From positions 19,559,079 to 19,623,078 of the forward strand of contig OX421495.1 of the NCBI GenBank assembly GCA_949126835.1: a DNA stretch of 64,000 nucleotides. The letters run 5' to 3'. The position numbers and the translations under genes were made by a program. The notes below the pieces were generated by a model that did no database searches, had not been told where the DNA came from, and worked only from the letters and a program-made list of their open reading frames with translations. This document shows positions 12,320 to 64,000 of the stretch, in pieces (the stretch's first letter is position 1; every line of letters begins with the position of its first letter). Source of the DNA: Anisus vortex (lineage: Eukaryota > Mollusca > Gastropoda > Planorbidae).

Positions 12320-13200
12320 ATCTTGAGGACTTGGAATCATTGGTGGTCTTAAACTGCCATATCCCCTTTGCAGACAACGTAAGAAACCTGGGTGTCATCC
12401 TCGATCCACAGTTGTCTTTCGATGCCCACATTGGAAATCTATGCAGAGGCCTTTATCTACAGCTGATACGGCCCTATTTGTCACTTGAGTCAGCAAAGAA
12501 ACTTGCGGCTGCCTTTATACTGTCACGCCTCGACTACTGCAATGCTCTGCTTATCGGGCTACCTGAAGATAAGATCTCCAAATTACAGCCGCTCGCCTAG
12601 TCATGCGTAAGTCAATGCGAGATTCTGTGACAGTTCTCCTGCGTCAGCTTCATTGGCTCCCCGTGAAAGCCAGAATCGAGTATAAAGTGGCGCTATTTTG
12701 CCATCAGTGCATTTTTAATAACGAGTTTCCGTCCTATCTCAAGGAACTAATAACACCATATGTCCCTCAAAGAACACTTCGTTCTGCCAACTCATCGCTT
12801 CTGGAAGAGCCCCGTTTCTCTCTGATGACCGTTGGCCTTAGAGCCTTCTCAGTATCCGGTCCGAAGGTGTGGAATCTTCTTCCCATTCAACTCAAGCAGA
12901 CAAGCTCCATTGATTCCTTCAAGAAGAACTTAAAAACTCATTATTTCAATATTTATCTCAGTTAACATGCTTTAGAGCCCCACTGTCTTACTTATATGTT
13001 AGGTCGGTTATTTTGTTTTAGTTGTTTGATTTGTTCTATGTTTGTAAGTTTTTGAATCATCATTTAGTTGTTTTTCTTATCTCTTGGCCTATAGATTGTA
13101 CCTGTGTTCTTTAATTGTTATGTTAAATGCGCTCTGAGCTTACAGTAATGTTTGTTGGCAGCGCTATACAAATGTCATCATTATTATTAAATATCTAATT
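12320..13200 (+). mobile_element. CR1/L2-like LINE 3' end with UTR and (ATT)n tail
   Basis: Two frames (12331-12600 and 12603-12965) separated by one stop/frame change together show LGVILDPQLSFDAHI, SRLDYCNALL, LHWLPVKARIEYKVA, LRSANSSLL, GLRAFSVSGPKVWNLLP and SFKKNLKTHYF. This is the standard C-terminal half of CR1/L2-type reverse transcriptases. A 3' UTR follows, ending GCGCTATACAAATGTCATC and an ATT repeat near 13180-13190. It is 5'-truncated. Confidence 0.85.
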
Positions 13201-14990
13201 TTAATGTTGCTGAATTCTCGTATGTGTTTTTTACATTCGTAATTTTGTAAACTGGTGGACAGTTCGTAGCTTACCACATGCTATTAAAATAGGCAGTTAT
13301 GTTAATTTTGTTTGTCTGGCATTCTAGTAGATGGGCCAGACAAGAAACTTTTGGGGTTAGCGGGCTATAGCGCTACAGATGAAATAACATAAAATATAAT
13401 ATAAAACTAACAAACAAATAAACTGTAGTATAGACTAACTGTCACTATACTATAAGCTTAGTTAATTCAAGAGGGTCTATTAACAACATAACACTTCAGG
13501 CAATCATCCAATAAATGTCAAATGTACAAAAAGACAGAATCGCTAAGCTCTATACTTATTATTATGCTTAGCTTGTATTTTTTCTTTTAACAAATCCGAT
13601 AGTTTGTGTTAATTTTCAAGACCAAATTTGTAATACTTTTTCCAATTATTTTTCTTCAAACTTTTTTTTTCTTTCTGTTAAATCAAAACATGTTCTAGCT
13701 TTGGGATACCAAACAAGCTGATGCCACGATGACGTCATCAAGCCCGTATTCGACAACATTTTGTTTCTTTCTCAATTTTAAAATTGATATTTATCCAAGT
13801 TTCAATTATTGTAACCTAGTTTCGTTTATAAAAAACACTCCCATAATTTTGTTCCATTACTAAACTAGGTCACAATACTGTCAATACATGCAATTTGGAA
13901 AGAGTTTAAATTTAAACTTAACATACACACACATCTAAATATATATATATATATAACAACCAAACAAACAAATACATTTAAACACTAAAAGAAATTGCTA
14001 TCATTATTTACATATTATCGCATTAGAAACATAAAAATAATGTTTTAGTTTATAAAAAAATGATTTTCATTTAGTTGCATAATTTATCTTTTATAGAAGA
14101 TATAGATTCTATATAAGCTTATCGTTAAAATAGCCTATGTCGTTAAGCTTTAATATATCGTTATAGATCCTATTAAATATTAAAACCGGTTAAGCATCCT
14201 ACATAATAAAAAAATATATATATTAGCTCTTCATGCAAATAATTGTCTTTGCCTTCAAACAACTGAGTTACATTTTATCGCTATATTGGTCTAAAGCTTA
14301 ACCTAAATTTGGGTAATTAAAAATAGTAGAGCTAATTATTTCCAGTACTTTCATACCGCCCACTTGCTCTTCAACGCCCCTCCCTAAAGATAATTTTCAC
14401 TGTCCCCCTGGGAGAGATAAAAACCGATATGGTATAAATAAACTAATTTGATTTTTTTCTCTACAATAAATGTCTGTTTTAACTATTGAAATAATTAATA
14501 TTAATAACAAACAGTAATGTACATATTTCCCCAGGCTATCTAAAAAAAAATATTAAAAAAATTCAGCCCCAATTCTTCATAAAGTATGGTTTAAGTATAG
14601 AATTAATTTTCGCTTTTACTGTGAGAAAAATCTGTCTATAATAAAAAGTTTTCACGTAACTTCGAACGAATACAGTTTGGCTTGCGTATAGAGGGCGGAG
14701 ACTGCACCGTCGAATCGATCTACCACGTCAGCAACTGCAACATTGTTGCTAGCACGATTGACGAGAAACGAGAGAAAAAAAGAGAGGAAAATAGAAAAGG
14801 GTGTGATGGAAGAAATATTGATGTTAGCAGTGCCCCTCCCCCAATTTTAGCAACAAATATTTTTTAAATATCCAAATAAGAAAAAAAATTGAAAACATTT
14901 TTCAATTACCAGAACCGAGAGAATAATGGGCGTTGGATAATCCTTTAAGGCTGAGCCAAGTCATAATCTCATTTTGATAGAGACATAGAG
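13201..14990. other. AT-rich upstream flank of the large gene
   Basis: No gene, RNA or mobile element is recognised. A short AT microsatellite lies near 13940-13957. The 61-codon frame at 14682-14867 has no recognisable domain. Distal regulatory elements could be here, but none can be named from sequence. Confidence 0.5.
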
Positions 14991-14992
14991 AC

Positions 14993-15032
14993 TATAAGTA
15001 GTAGTGGTTGGAGCTTAGATGGGCATCATTCC
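14993..15032 (+). promoter_or_regulatory. Candidate core promoter (TATA and Inr)
   Basis: TATAAGTA at 14993-15000 is followed by TCATTCC at 15026-15032, which fits the animal initiator consensus with its A at 15028, 35 bases from the TATA start. This would give a 5' UTR of about 115 bases before the ATG at 15143. It is a motif match only; the start site is not shown by the sequence. Confidence 0.4.
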
Positions 15033-15142
15033 ACAGTGACGGTTCAAGTCACTGCTCCGATATCACTTTGTATTCTAATAAAGCCAGAGTAATTAGAAAT
15101 CTGTGAGCCAAAAAGACAAGCGGATCCTAAAAAGGTGAAAAC

Positions 15143-63817
<48,675 letters not shown>

Positions 63818-64000
63818 GTAATTTTCACAGCTATAATTACATTTTAAACAAATACAAATATATATATATATATATTACATAATATAATTACTGTGAGTTT
63901 GTTTATTTAGATGTTTGTTCGCTATAGGCCGTTTGACCAATCGGGTCAAAAGTTAAATGTATAAATTGGAAACGTCCTCCAAAAGAGAAATCTTCAGAAT

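Overview
The window looks like nuclear DNA of an animal, most likely a mollusc and probably a heterobranch (pulmonate-type) snail. This assignment is inference. The support is the AT-rich background, short exons in introns of hundreds to thousands of bases, non-LTR retrotransposon remnants of RTE, CR1/L2 and I/Jockey type, tRNA-derived SINEs, many hAT-type elements, and a gene of gastropod-mucus style built from lectin, mucin and von Willebrand modules. There are no bacterial-style genes.

Layout. Bases 1 to about 14990 are intergenic and packed with dead mobile elements. They hold an RTE-like LINE 3' half (1-1299), a SINE, a (TA)n tract, a decayed hAT transposon of about 3.65 kb (1903-5553) with at least two later insertions inside it, and several other LINE fragments. 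From a TATA-like box at 14993 and an ATG at 15143 to beyond the right edge runs one plus-strand gene. I could thread 51 coding exons (15143-63817, 11,040 nt, 3,680 codons so far) with GT/AG junctions and a frame that stays open across every junction. The 3' end lies outside the window.

The predicted product is a very large secreted modular protein. In order it has a signal peptide; two small charged linker exons; a single 3,984-nt exon coding a 1,328-residue Gly/Ala-rich silk-like tandem repeat; Gly/Ser-rich and Lys/Ser-rich linkers; and then repeated blocks of C-type-lectin-like domain (CTLD), mucin WxxW/CysD domain, EGF-like, VWD, C8 and TIL-type modules. The block CTLD-WxxW-EGF-VWD-C8-TIL is present twice, and a third round has begun (CTLD4-WxxW3-EGF) when the window ends. 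Intron phases are nearly identical between rounds, so the C-terminal part grew by segmental duplication of a many-exon super-module. A secreted structural, mucus or adhesive role is inferred from the architecture; no single module proves it.

The introns hold many more elements: two copies of a TIR element with 7-bp target duplications, hAT-type MITEs with 8-bp duplications, SINEs of two families, antisense LINE fragments, and several minisatellites. One minisatellite repeats the 3' splice site of the exon that follows it. The strongest candidates for something new are the giant silk-mucin-lectin fusion with its hierarchical 111-bp / 897-bp exon repeat, the CTLD split by skippable phase 1-1 exons, and the splice-site-derived minisatellite.
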